Assembly (NCBI RefSeq): GCF_024495425.1
Contig: NZ_JANHJR010000003.1
Location: 248,001-312,000, forward strand
Direction of reading: 5' to 3'
Length of the DNA: 64,000 bases
DNA from: Haloarchaeobius litoreus
Lineage (GTDB): Archaea > Halobacteriota > Halobacteria > Halobacteriales > Natrialbaceae
Below are positions 16,748 to 24,889 of the stretch, one piece after another; position 1 is the first letter of the stretch, and each line of letters starts with the position of its first letter. Position numbers and translations under genes: made by a program. The notes under the pieces were generated by a model, which searched no databases, was not told the origin of the DNA, and saw nothing but the letters and a program-made list of their open reading frames with translations.

Positions 16748-17794
16748 CTAGTGCTCCAGTTCCTGGACGTCGTACTCCTCGGCGAACGAGAGTGCCTCCT
16801 CGCGCTGCTTCCGGAGCCGCGGCGGCAGCTCGGCGTAGACCGAGTCGAACACTTCCTCGGGCTCGGCGGGCTCCTTCGCCTCGGCGCGGTCGACGGCATC
16901 GGAGAGCTCCTCGTCGGCCTCCTCGTGGATGGTCTCGACGTACGCGTCGTTGATGAGCCCCTGGTCGCGGAGGTACTCCTCGTACCGGTCGAGGGGGTCG
17001 CGGGTCCGCCACTCGGGCAGGTCCGACTCCTCCTCGCGGTAGCGCGAAGGGTCGTCGCTGGTGGTGTGTGCACCCTGTCGGTAGGTCAGGCTCTCGACGA
17101 GGACGGGCTCGCCGTCGCGGGCGGATTCCAGCGCGCTGGCGACGAACTCGAGCACCGCGAGCGGGTCGTTCCCGTCGACCTGGCCGCCGGAGAAGCCGTA
17201 CGCCTCGGCACGGTCGGCGATGGACGCCGCCGCAGTCTGTCGGTCGCGTGGGAGCGAGATGGCCCAGTTGTTGTTCTCACAGAAGAACACCGTCGGCGTC
17301 TCGAAGACGCCGGCGAAGTTCAGCCCCTCGTGGAAGTCGCCCTCCGATGTCGCGCCGTCGCCGAAGTAGCAGACGACCGCGCCGTCGTCGTCGCGGTAGT
17401 TCATCGCCATCCCCGCGCCGGTCGCGTGGGGGATCTGCGTCGCGATGGGGACCGCCTGCGGGAACACCGGGAGCGTGTGGCCGGAGTCGAACTCCGCCCG
17501 GCCGCGCCGGAACAGCAGCAGGTCGCTCATCGGGACTCCACGGGCGATCTGCATCGCGTTCGAGCGATACGTCGGGAACAGCCAGTCCGACTCCGCCATG
17601 GCGTGTGCCGCGCCGACCTGCGACGCTTCCTGCCCCTTGAACGGCGGGTAGCCGCTCATCCAGCCGCGACGCTGGAGCGCCAGCGCACGCTCGTCGAACC
17701 GGCGCGCCCGGACCATGTCTCGGTAGAGCGTCCGGGCCTGTTCGGGCGAGAACGGCGTCTCCTCGACGTCCCGTTCTCCGATGACTCGATGCAT
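16748..17794 (-). CDS. 2-oxoacid dehydrogenase E1 alpha subunit (pyruvate/branched-chain type), unpaired
   Basis: 348 residues with the thiamine diphosphate/Mg motif GDGATSEGDFHEGLNFAG and FFCENNNWAIS; the N-terminal MVRARRFDERALALQRRGWM and YPPFKGQEASQVG are E1-alpha signatures. E1 works as an alpha2-beta2 tetramer, yet no E1 beta, E2 or E3 gene is adjacent; the neighbours are unrelated. It may pair with a beta subunit elsewhere. The histidine-phosphorylation loop region YRQGAHTTSDDPSRYR is intact, so the gene looks functional. Confidence 0.9.
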   Translation of the reverse strand: MHRVIGERDVEETPFSPEQARTLYRDMVRARRFDERALALQRRGWMSGYPPFKGQEASQVGAAHAMAESDWLFPTYRSNAMQIARGVPMSDLLLFRRGRAEFDSGHTLPVFPQAVPIATQIPHATGAGMAMNYRDDDGAVVCYFGDGATSEGDFHEGLNFAGVFETPTVFFCENNNWAISLPRDRQTAAASIADRAEAYGFSGGQVDGNDPLAVLEFVASALESARDGEPVLVESLTYRQGAHTTSDDPSRYREEESDLPEWRTRDPLDRYEEYLRDQGLINDAYVETIHEEADEELSDAVDRAEAKEPAEPEEVFDSVYAELPPRLRKQREEALSFAEEYDVQELEH

Positions 17795-17865
17795 GTTGGT
17801 TGCAAACTCAGCGCGGTTGAAAGCCGTTCCGATACGTCAAAGGCCCTGCCGTCTCTAGAGTGGAT

Positions 17866-18189
17866 ATGGTCTCACTGGTCGGCGCTATCGGCCTGCTGGT
17901 CCTCGTCACGGTCAACACCGCCATCGCGGCCGTCTCCACCCGGTTCTTCCGCCAACGGCTGGACACCGACTGGGGGTCGGTCGTCTACGTCGTGCTGCTC
18001 ACACCGGTCGCGCTGCTGGCGACGACGCTCGCCATCTCCGGCGTGCTCAATCTCGGGGCGGACCTCGGCTCACAGAGCCTCGCGCTGCTGGTCGCCATCG
18101 CGCTCCCGCTGGTACTCGGCGTGAGCGTCGACTTCTTCTGGATGCCGGCACCGGACGAGATCGAGTTACCGGATACGATGCAGGAGTGA
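17866..18189 (+). CDS. Small membrane protein, 3 TM segments, 107 aa
   Basis: Hydrophobic helices at about 3-24, 41-62 and 70-93, with a short acidic C-terminus (MPAPDEIELPDTMQE). No motif is visible. ATG 17866 is preferred to a GTG two codons earlier; AAAGGC/CTCTAGAG precedes it. Its stop codon directly abuts the stop codon of convergent tmk (TGATCA junction). Function unknown. Confidence 0.75.
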   Translation: MVSLVGAIGLLVLVTVNTAIAAVSTRFFRQRLDTDWGSVVYVVLLTPVALLATTLAISGVLNLGADLGSQSLALLVAIALPLVLGVSVDFFWMPAPDEIELPDTMQE

Positions 18190-18196
18190 TCACTCC
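18183..18196. terminator. Palindrome spanning two abutting stop codons
   Basis: GGAGTGATCACTCC is a perfect 14-bp palindrome that contains both the TGA of the membrane protein gene and the TGA of tmk on the other strand. Any mRNA 3' end must lie within the opposite gene. Confidence 0.45.
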
Positions 18197-18777
18197 GCGT
18201 CGAGAAGCCGCTCCAGTACGTCCTCCACGTCGTCGAGGACGCCCTCCGGCGACTGGGTGGCGTCGACACGGACGAACCGTTCGGGCTGCCACTCCATCAG
18301 CTGCTCGTAGTTCTGTCGCACCTCGGTGAGGTACTTCGACTGCTCGAACTTGTTCGTCGCGCCCGAGCGCTGCATGGCGGTGCGGGGGTCCACGTCGAGG
18401 TAGATAGTGACGTCCGGCGGGTGCGTGAAGGGCTGGTGGACGCCGCGGATGTACTCCATCGGGCGCTTGACCTCGCCCGCCAGCGTCGCGCCCTGGTAGG
18501 CGTACCGCGAGTCCGAGTAGCGGTCCGAGATGACGAGGTCGCCGTCGGCCAGCGCGGGGCGGACGACCCGCGAGAGGTGGTCGGCGTGATCGGCGATGAA
18601 GAGGAACAGTTCGGCCAGCGGGTCGGCGTCGTCGTCGGCGATGGCCCGGTCGACGGCCTCGCCGTACCAGGACTCGGTCGGCTCGCGGGTGAACGTCGCG
18701 TCGGGGTAGGTGTCGTGCAGCGCCTCCCAGACCGTCGTCTTGCCGCTGCCGTCGAGTCCCTCCAGCGTGACGAGCAT
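18190..18777 (-). CDS. tmk: Thymidylate kinase
   Basis: Phosphorylates dTMP to dTDP. 195 residues with P-loop [10 protein letters not shown] (residues 6-15), the DR(Y/H) motif [13 protein letters not shown], and lid/base region [16 protein letters not shown]. Length and motif order are standard. Start ATG 18777 places the P-loop five residues in, as usual. It is convergent with, and abuts, the membrane protein gene. Confidence 0.95.
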   Translation of the reverse strand: MLVTLEGLDGSGKTTVWEALHDTYPDATFTREPTESWYGEAVDRAIADDDADPLAELFLFIADHADHLSRVVRPALADGDLVISDRYSDSRYAYQGATLAGEVKRPMEYIRGVHQPFTHPPDVTIYLDVDPRTAMQRSGATNKFEQSKYLTEVRQNYEQLMEWQPERFVRVDATQSPEGVLDDVEDVLERLLDAE

Positions 18778-19033
18778 GGCCGGACGTTCTCCGGGGTGCC
18801 GTATCTGTCTGTCGGAGTCGTCGCTGTCTGCGGCCGTCCGGTGGCTCCGGGACGTCGGTAACGACACCGTACCCGCGGAAACGGCGTATCTCATCCCGAT
18901 TCTGATAGTTGTGAGATGGCGACTAGCTGCCGACGGACCCTTCACGACCGTGCGGGAGTTCGATGTCGTCGGACAGGTCCCCCGACTGCCGTTGGGCGAG
19001 CCTTTATCCTGATTCCTGACCAATATCCGACGT

Positions 19034-19939
19034 ATGAAGGTAATCGTCGCGGGCGGAACCGGCTTCATCGGACGCCGACTGTGCACAGAGCTGGCCGACC
19101 GGGGACACGACGTGACCGCCCTCGCGCGGAGTCCCGACGACGCCGACCTCCCGAACACCGTCGAGACGGCGATGGGCGACGTGAGCGCCTACGAGTCCAT
19201 CGAGTCCCACTTCGAGGGGCAGGACGTGGCGGTCAACCTCGTCGCGCTGTCGCCGCTGTTCAAGCCGAAGGGGAACCTCAGCCACGAGTCCGTGCACCTC
19301 CAGGGGACGGAGAACGTCGTTCGCGCCTGCGAGGAACACGGCGTCGGCAAGCTCGTCCAGATGTCGGCGCTGGGCGCGGACCCGAACGCCGCGACGGCGT
19401 ACCTCCGCACGAAGGGGCAGGCCGAGGAGATCGTCCGGTCCTCGTCGCTGGAGTGGGTCGTCTTCCGGCCCTCCGTGGTGTTCGGCGACGGCGGCGAGTT
19501 CGTCTCCTTCACGAAGAAGCTGACGACGCCGTACATCACGGGCTTCCCCGGCGGTGGGAAGACGCCGTTCCAGCCCATCTGGATCGAGGAGTTCGTCCCG
19601 ATGATGGCCGACGCCGTCGAGGACGACGAGCACGACGGCCACGCCTACGAGATCGGCGGCCCGGAGGTGCTCACGCTCGCGGACGTGGCGAAGCTGGCCT
19701 ACGCTGCCGAGGGCAAGTCACTCACCATCGTCCCCATCCCGCTCTCGCTGGCGAAGATCGGCGCGACCATCGCCGGGGCGGCACCGTTCTTCCCGTTCGG
19801 CCCCGACCAGATCCGGTCCCTCAAGGAGGACAACCGGGTCGCCGAGAACGACATCACGGCCTTCGGCGTCGAACCCGACGAACTGACGACGCTCGCGTCG
19901 TATCTCGGCGTCGAGAACCCGGCGAAAGTCACCGCCTGA
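19034..19939 (+). CDS. NAD(P)-binding epimerase-like protein (complex I NDUFA9-like)
   Basis: 301-residue extended [13 protein letters not shown] nucleotide motif at residues 7-16, [27 protein letters not shown], then [32 protein letters not shown] with the Y-x3-K pair displaced as in atypical SDRs, and [13 protein letters not shown]. This is the complex I NDUFA9/atypical SDR5 subgroup, which in archaea may bind quinone- or lipid-related partners; substrate unknown. A TATA-like CCTTTATCC at 19003-19011 sits about 27 bases before the ATG. Confidence 0.88.
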   Translation: MKVIVAGGTGFIGRRLCTELADRGHDVTALARSPDDADLPNTVETAMGDVSAYESIESHFEGQDVAVNLVALSPLFKPKGNLSHESVHLQGTENVVRACEEHGVGKLVQMSALGADPNAATAYLRTKGQAEEIVRSSSLEWVVFRPSVVFGDGGEFVSFTKKLTTPYITGFPGGGKTPFQPIWIEEFVPMMADAVEDDEHDGHAYEIGGPEVLTLADVAKLAYAAEGKSLTIVPIPLSLAKIGATIAGAAPFFPFGPDQIRSLKEDNRVAENDITAFGVEPDELTTLASYLGVENPAKVTA

Positions 19940-19962
19940 CCGGAGAACCGACATGGTGGACG

Positions 19963-20101
19963 GAGTTTAAATAGACGGGGGTAATGTCACGGAATAATTG
20001 AGAATTACTGAACGGCCAATTCGGACGATAGCAGGCCCATCGGACGGTTATTTTTGCGAACATGACACACGCTGGAGAGTGGGACCATCCAAAGGCTTAT
20101 A
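19963..20101 (+). promoter_or_regulatory. Multi-box promoter region of cetZ1
   Basis: The 205-base gap before cetZ1 contains three AT-rich boxes: GTTTAAATAG (about 19965), GGTTATTTTTGCG (about 20046) and GGCTTATATCC (about 20093). The last is about 48 bases before the ATG, leaving a ~20-base leader with a GGAG-like sequence (CGGAGCC) about 14 bases before the start. Several boxes suggest more than one start site or an intervening small RNA. Confidence 0.5.
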
Positions 20102-20144
20102 TCCTTCATCCCTCTCTTGACAAACCAACGGAGCCCCCTTTCAA

Positions 20145-21317
20145 ATGAAACTGGCGATGATTGGATTCGGTCAGGCCGGCGGGAAGATCGTCGACCGATT
20201 CGTCGACTACGACGAACGGACAGGGAGCGGCATCGTACGTGCCGCCATCGCTGTGAACACGGCCAAGGCCGACCTGATGGGTCTGGAGAACATTCCGAAC
20301 GAGAACCGCGTCCTCATCGGCCAATCCCGGGTGAAGGGCCACGGTGTGGGCGCTGACAACGAGCTCGGCGCGGAGATCGCCGAGGAGGACATCGACGAGG
20401 TACAGGGTGCCATCGACTCGATCCCGACACACGAGATCGACGCCTTCCTCGTGGTGGCCGGGATGGGCGGTGGGACCGGCAGCGGTGGCGCACCCGTCCT
20501 CGCGAAGCACCTCAAGCGCATCTACACGATTCCGGTGTACGGACTGGGCGTCCTGCCCGGCTCGGACGAGGGTGGCATCTACACGCTGAACGCCGCGCGG
20601 TCGTTCCAGACGTTCGTCCGCGAGGTCGACAACCTGCTCGTCTTCGACAACGACTCCTGGCGGCAGGCCGGCGAGTCCGTCGAGGGCGGCTACGAGGAGA
20701 TCAACGAGGAGATCGTCCGCCGCTTCGGCGTCCTGTTCGGGGCCGGCGAGGTCGGGCAGGGCGACGAGGTCGGCGAGTCCGTCGTCGACTCCTCGGAGAT
20801 CATCAACACGCTCGCCGGGGGCGGCATCTCGACCGTCGGCTACGCGACCGAGGAGGTCGAGCTGTCCGACGACGGCGGTCTCCTCTCGCGGTTCACCGGC
20901 GGCGACGACGAACAGGTCGACACCGCACACACGACCAACCGCATCACGTCGCTCGTGCGCAAGGCCGCACTCGGCCGGCTCACGCTCCCCTGCGAGATAG
21001 AGGGCGCTGAGCGTGCCCTGCTCGTCATGGCGGGTCCCACGGAGCACCTCAACCGGAAAGGAATAGAGCGCGGGCGGAAGTGGCTCGAGGAGCAGACCGG
21101 TTCCATGGAGGTCCGCGGCGGTGACTACCCGCTGCGCGAGCCCCAGGTCGCGTCCTGTATCCTCCTGTCGGGCGTGAACAACGTCCCGCGGATCAAGGAG
21201 CTCCAGCAGGTCGCCATCGAGGCCCAGGACAACATCGAGGCCATCCGCGAGGAAAGCGAAGATAACTTACAGAGCCTAGTCGAAGATGACGAGGATGAGC
21301 TCGAGCCGCTTTTCTAG
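20145..21317 (+). CDS. cetZ1: Tubulin/FtsZ-superfamily cell-shape protein CetZ1
   Basis: GTP-binding cytoskeletal protein that controls cell shape and motility in haloarchaea. 390 residues; T1 loop GFGQAGGKIVDRF, T4 signature GGGTGSG at 108-114, the synergy/T7 region around GVLFGAGEVGQGDEVGES. The N-terminal 200 residues are near-textbook CetZ1, which is the most conserved CetZ paralogue. The C-terminal acidic tail (EESEDNLQSLVEDDEDELEPLF) is overlapped by the next gene by about 23 bases. Downstream come cofC and cofG, an order I recall from Haloferax, which supports orthology. Confidence 0.95.
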   Translation: MKLAMIGFGQAGGKIVDRFVDYDERTGSGIVRAAIAVNTAKADLMGLENIPNENRVLIGQSRVKGHGVGADNELGAEIAEEDIDEVQGAIDSIPTHEIDAFLVVAGMGGGTGSGGAPVLAKHLKRIYTIPVYGLGVLPGSDEGGIYTLNAARSFQTFVREVDNLLVFDNDSWRQAGESVEGGYEEINEEIVRRFGVLFGAGEVGQGDEVGESVVDSSEIINTLAGGGISTVGYATEEVELSDDGGLLSRFTGGDDEQVDTAHTTNRITSLVRKAALGRLTLPCEIEGAERALLVMAGPTEHLNRKGIERGRKWLEEQTGSMEVRGGDYPLREPQVASCILLSGVNNVPRIKELQQVAIEAQDNIEAIREESEDNLQSLVEDDEDELEPLF

Positions 21318-22110
21318 GTGGGCGATCCTCGCTGCGGTGGCCTTGCTGGCGTTCGCCGCGGCCGGCACAGCCGTGGCCGTGCAGGTCACCGAGGAGGACG
21401 TACCCGCAGAAGGACAGGTCGGAGAAGACTACACCGCGACGATGACCCTCGGGGAGCTGTACCAGAACCCCGACTACACGTCGTGGACGCTGCGTGGTGA
21501 GACCGAACTGGAGGACGTGACGTGGACGGTGACGACCACCGACACGGACACCGGGAACCAGATCGACAGCCAGTCGTTCGACGGGCAGTCGTTCAACTAC
21601 TCGAACATCGACGCCGAGGCGAACGACGCCAACCAGGTCACCGTCGAGGTGACCGGCACGGTGCCCAGCATCGGGAACTTCACCTACGCCGACGAGGAGG
21701 AGTTCGTCGTCGCGTCGCTGACGCAGGTCCGCGAGGGCGGCACCTCGAACGAGATCGCGACGAAGCAGGCCCACCACTTCACCTCGGAGAGCCAGGCAGC
21801 ACGGCAGGCCATCGGTGCGGCCGAGGAGGCAATCGGCACAGCCGAGGAGGCTGGCGCTGACACCTCGACCGCCGAGGACACGCTCGAGTCGGCGATCTCC
21901 GCCTACGAAGGTGAGAACTTCGGGAACGCACAGGACCTCGCCGAGCGCGCACAGGAGGAGGCCCAGAGCGCCCAGAACGCCACTGAGTCGACCGAGCAGC
22001 GCAACCAGCTGCTCCTGTACGCCGGCGTCGGCATCGTCGTCATCGCCCTCATCGGCGGCGGCGTCTACTGGTACCGCCAGCAGCAGGACGACTACAGCCG
22101 CCTCGGCTGA
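21295..22110 (+). CDS. Signal-peptide protein with C-terminal TM anchor and coiled coil
   Basis: 271 residues. N-terminal signal helix (RWAILAAVALLAFAAAGTAVA), an extracellular beta-rich region (35-140, with many acidic residues), an alanine/glutamate helical stretch (150-235: repeated heptad-like AEEAIGTAEEAGAD), then a TM helix (LLLYAGVGIVVIALIGGGVYW) and a short basic cytosolic tail. It starts inside the end of cetZ1 (overlap 23 bases; an ATG three codons upstream is also possible), so it is translationally coupled to the cytoskeletal protein. This makes it a candidate envelope partner of CetZ1 (inference). Confidence 0.82.
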   Translation: MSSSRFSRWAILAAVALLAFAAAGTAVAVQVTEEDVPAEGQVGEDYTATMTLGELYQNPDYTSWTLRGETELEDVTWTVTTTDTDTGNQIDSQSFDGQSFNYSNIDAEANDANQVTVEVTGTVPSIGNFTYADEEEFVVASLTQVREGGTSNEIATKQAHHFTSESQAARQAIGAAEEAIGTAEEAGADTSTAEDTLESAISAYEGENFGNAQDLAERAQEEAQSAQNATESTEQRNQLLLYAGVGIVVIALIGGGVYWYRQQQDDYSRLG

Positions 22111-22153
22111 GCGGTTCGGAACGTTCTTTGCGATTCACCGGCGACGCCCAGCC

Positions 22154-22771
22154 ATGCGTGTCGTCGTGCCGTTCGCGGCCGAGAACCCGAAGACCCGCCT
22201 CTCCGGCGTCCTCGACGCCGACGAGCGCGCCGCTTTCGCGCGGGCGATGCTCGCGGACGTGCTCGACGCGGTCCGGAACGCGGGCCGGACACCGACGGTC
22301 CTCGCGACAGCACCGGTCGACGTCGACGCCAGCGTCCGCGTCGACGACCGGTCGCTGACGACCGCCGTGAACGCCGTCCTCGACGAGGACGACGGGTCCG
22401 TGGCGGTCGTGATGGCCGACCTCCCGCTCGTGACATCCGCCGTGCTGGACCGACTGTTCGACGCCGACGGCGACGTCGTCATCGCCCCAGGGCGCGGTGC
22501 CGGGACAAACGCCCTCGTCGTCCGCGACGACGAGTTCCACACCGACTTCCACGGCGCGTCCTACCTCGACCACCGCGAGGCAGCCGCTGCCGTCGGGGCC
22601 GAGGTGACGGTGGTCGACTCCCACCGACTAGCCACCGACGTCGACGAGCGTGCCGACCTCGTCGAGGTGCTCGTCCACGGCGACGGCCGGGCCGCCACCT
22701 GGCTCGCGAACAACGGGGTTCGAATCGAGCGTGGAAACGGCCGCGTGAACGCCGTGCGAGTCGACGACTGA
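22154..22771 (+). CDS. cofC: 2-phospho-L-lactate guanylyltransferase
   Basis: Activates 2-phospho-L-lactate (or phosphoenolpyruvate) with GTP for coenzyme F420 assembly. 205 residues of nucleotidyltransferase fold: MRVVVPFAAENPKTRLS start, VVMADLPLVTSAVLDRLF (metal/nucleotide loop), and IAPGRGAGTNALVV. These are the CofC motifs. It follows the cetZ1 transcription unit by 43 bases and precedes cofG by 259 bases. Confidence 0.93.
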   Translation: MRVVVPFAAENPKTRLSGVLDADERAAFARAMLADVLDAVRNAGRTPTVLATAPVDVDASVRVDDRSLTTAVNAVLDEDDGSVAVVMADLPLVTSAVLDRLFDADGDVVIAPGRGAGTNALVVRDDEFHTDFHGASYLDHREAAAAVGAEVTVVDSHRLATDVDERADLVEVLVHGDGRAATWLANNGVRIERGNGRVNAVRVDD

Positions 22772-22837
22772 GTCCGAACGCGGCTTGATGTAGGGACGGT
22801 CCGTCTGTGTGAATGCGCGAGGCCTCTGCGCGCGAAT

Positions 22838-22859
22838 CCACCACCACCACCACCACCTC
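22838..22859. repeat. CAC trinucleotide repeat
   Basis: Six CAC units in a row in the otherwise empty 259-base gap between cofC and cofG (GGT repeats on the other strand). Nothing else gene-like is seen in the gap; ACCCTTTTGCCC near 23000 is the likely cofG TATA region. Confidence 0.8.
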
Positions 22860-23030
22860 CCTTCTGGCTTTCTCTGGATACGGGTAGCGCGCGATGTGGA
22901 GAACCCCTCCTGTTTCGAGACCGTCCCCTTCGGAGTCACACGCGACCCGGTTGTCCCGAAGCCATCGCCTCTTCGGACGAATCCGTCCCATGAAGACACC
23001 CTTTTGCCCGTCCACCACGCATCCCCGAGC

Positions 23031-24176
23031 ATGATTCCGGGGGCCGACGAGTACGGTGTCTCGCTGTCGTTCGACGAGCGCGAGGTGGAGGCGGCGCTCT
23101 CGGTCACCCCGGAGGACGTGGAGCCGGCGTCGGAGCTCACCTTCGCCCGGAACGTGTTCCTGCCGCTGACGACCGCCTGCCGCTACACCTGCACGTACTG
23201 CACGTTCTTCGACCCGCCGGGCGAGGCGACGCTGATGGACGACGACGACGTGAACGAGACGCTCGACATGGGCATCGACGCGGGCTGTACGGAGGCGCTG
23301 TTCACCTTCGGCGACGACCCCGACGACCGCTACGACGAGATCCACGCCCAGCTCGACCGCTGGGGCTACGACGACATCCACGACTACCTCCGGGCGGTCT
23401 GCCGGCATACCCTCGACCGGGGCATCCTCCCGCACTCGAACCCCGGCGACCAGACGCGCGAGCAGATGGCGATGGTCGCGCCGTACAACGCCAGCATGGG
23501 CGTGATGCTGGAGACGACCGCCGACGTGGACGCCCACGCCGGTCGCCGGGTGAAATCACCCGGGCAGCGGCTCAACACCATCCGGAACGCCGGCGAGCTC
23601 CGGGTGCCGTTCACGACGGGCATCCTCGTGGGCATCGGCGAGGACTGGCGCGACCGAGCGGAGAGCCTGCTGGCGATCCGCGACCTGCACGAGCGCTACG
23701 GCCACGTCCAGGAGGTCATCGTCCAGAACGTCGTCTCGAACGAGCGCTCCCGGTTCGAGCACCCCGGCGTGGAGACGATGCGCCGGGTCGTCGCCATGGC
23801 CCGCTGGGTGCTCCCCGAGGAGGTGTCGGTGCAGGTGCCCCCGAACCTCTCGCCGACCCGCGAGCTGCTCGACTGCGGCGTCGACGACCTCGGCGGCGTC
23901 TCCCCCGTCACGGACGACTTCATCAACCCCGACTACGAGTGGCCCGCCCTTCGGGAACTGCGGGACATCGCCGACGAGGCCGGCGTCCCCCTCCGCGAAC
24001 GCCTGCCAGTCTACGAACGCTACCTCCCGGCCGACCTTCGCTCCGACGACTTCGACGGGGAGCCCGCGCCGGGCGACGGCTGGCTCGACGACCCGGTGCT
24101 GGACGCCCTCACCGGGGACACCCCGGCGGGCCGACGCTACCGGCGCGTCCTCGACGGCGCGGCGGTCGAGCTATAG
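23031..24176 (+). CDS. cofG: FO synthase subunit 1 (radical SAM)
   Basis: With CofH, makes the deazaflavin FO from tyrosine and the ribityl-uracil precursor. 381 residues with the radical-SAM cluster motif C50-x3-C54-x2-C57 (CRYTCTYC), then FTFGDDPDDRY and ILPHSNPGD typical of CofG. Start ATG 23031 gives the short N-terminus seen in relatives; a longer open frame upstream has no similarity. cofH lies 700 bases downstream on the opposite strand, so the two subunits are not co-transcribed. Confidence 0.95.
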   Translation: MIPGADEYGVSLSFDEREVEAALSVTPEDVEPASELTFARNVFLPLTTACRYTCTYCTFFDPPGEATLMDDDDVNETLDMGIDAGCTEALFTFGDDPDDRYDEIHAQLDRWGYDDIHDYLRAVCRHTLDRGILPHSNPGDQTREQMAMVAPYNASMGVMLETTADVDAHAGRRVKSPGQRLNTIRNAGELRVPFTTGILVGIGEDWRDRAESLLAIRDLHERYGHVQEVIVQNVVSNERSRFEHPGVETMRRVVAMARWVLPEEVSVQVPPNLSPTRELLDCGVDDLGGVSPVTDDFINPDYEWPALRELRDIADEAGVPLRERLPVYERYLPADLRSDDFDGEPAPGDGWLDDPVLDALTGDTPAGRRYRRVLDGAAVEL

Positions 24177-24245
24177 ACCCCTCGTGAGCGCTCGATACGC
24201 CTCCTAGTGAGCTTCTTGCCGAATCCACCCGTGGCCACGAGTGGG

Positions 24246-24524
24246 ATGGACGAGACCCACGACACCGACCACCCTGCCGAGACTCCGACGACCGACAGCC
24301 CGCCCGATCTCGCGATACTCCACGTGCTCGACGCCGGCCCCGCCATGCCCATCGCGGAGCTGACGAGCGCGGTCGACGCCGACCCGACGACCGTCGACCA
24401 CCTCTGCCATCGCCTCCAGTGTGCAGGGTACGTACGGGCCCGAACCGACGGCTCCTACAGCATCACGGCACACGGGGAGCAGTACCTCCGGACGCTGCTC
24501 CGCCAGCGACGCATCCGACCCTGA
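24246..24524 (+). CDS. Small winged-helix protein, 92 aa
   Basis: After a 25-residue Thr/Asp-rich tail comes a winged helix: LAILHVLDAGPAMPIAELTSAVDADPTTVDHLCHRLQCAGYVR, then the wing ARTDGSYSITAHGEQYLRTLL. This is a MarR/PadR-like minimal DNA-binding fold common in haloarchaea. ATG 24246 is used; an in-frame GTG 13 codons earlier is less likely. Target unknown; it lies between cofG and cofH. Confidence 0.8.
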   Translation: MDETHDTDHPAETPTTDSPPDLAILHVLDAGPAMPIAELTSAVDADPTTVDHLCHRLQCAGYVRARTDGSYSITAHGEQYLRTLLRQRRIRP

Positions 24525-24539
24525 GAACCAGCCCGCGAT

Positions 24540-24821
24540 TCACTCCGCCGCCCTGACGACCCAGTGGCCCTCCCCCTGCCGTTCGATGACCGACGACTCG
24601 CGCATCCGAACCACGTAGCCCGTCGGGTTCGACTGGACCTCGTGGTCGGCACGGACGCTGCCGAGTTCGCCCAGCAGCTGCGCCGTGGGCGGCTTCTGTG
24701 CCGCGCCGCAGTCGTAGACGGTGAGGAGCCCGCGACCGCCGTCGCGCTCGTAGACGACGATGTGGGCGTGCTGCGGGAGCCGGTAGCGGTCCTCGCCGTC
24801 GGCGGGCGCGAGCGTGTTCAT
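24540..24821 (-). CDS. Hypothetical protein, 93 aa
   Basis: Small beta-rich soluble protein (HAHIVVYERDGGRGLLTVYDCG, SVRADHEVQSNPTGYVVRMRESSVIERQGEGHWVVRAAE). No motif recognised. It is 68 bases downstream of cofH on the same strand and converges on the winged-helix gene with a 15-base gap. Codon use and acidity match genuine genes here. Function unknown. Confidence 0.65.
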   Translation of the reverse strand: MNTLAPADGEDRYRLPQHAHIVVYERDGGRGLLTVYDCGAAQKPPTAQLLGELGSVRADHEVQSNPTGYVVRMRESSVIERQGEGHWVVRAAE

Positions 24822-24889
24822 GACCGCGAGTAGAACGAGCTGGGACAAACAGTATGCGGTTCGGTCCGGGGCAGTCGCCGCGGTCCCGG

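Noticed and set aside
24246-24821. Toxin-antitoxin pair (winged-helix gene and 93-aa gene)
   Set aside because: The genes converge rather than form an operon, and neither has a toxin motif.
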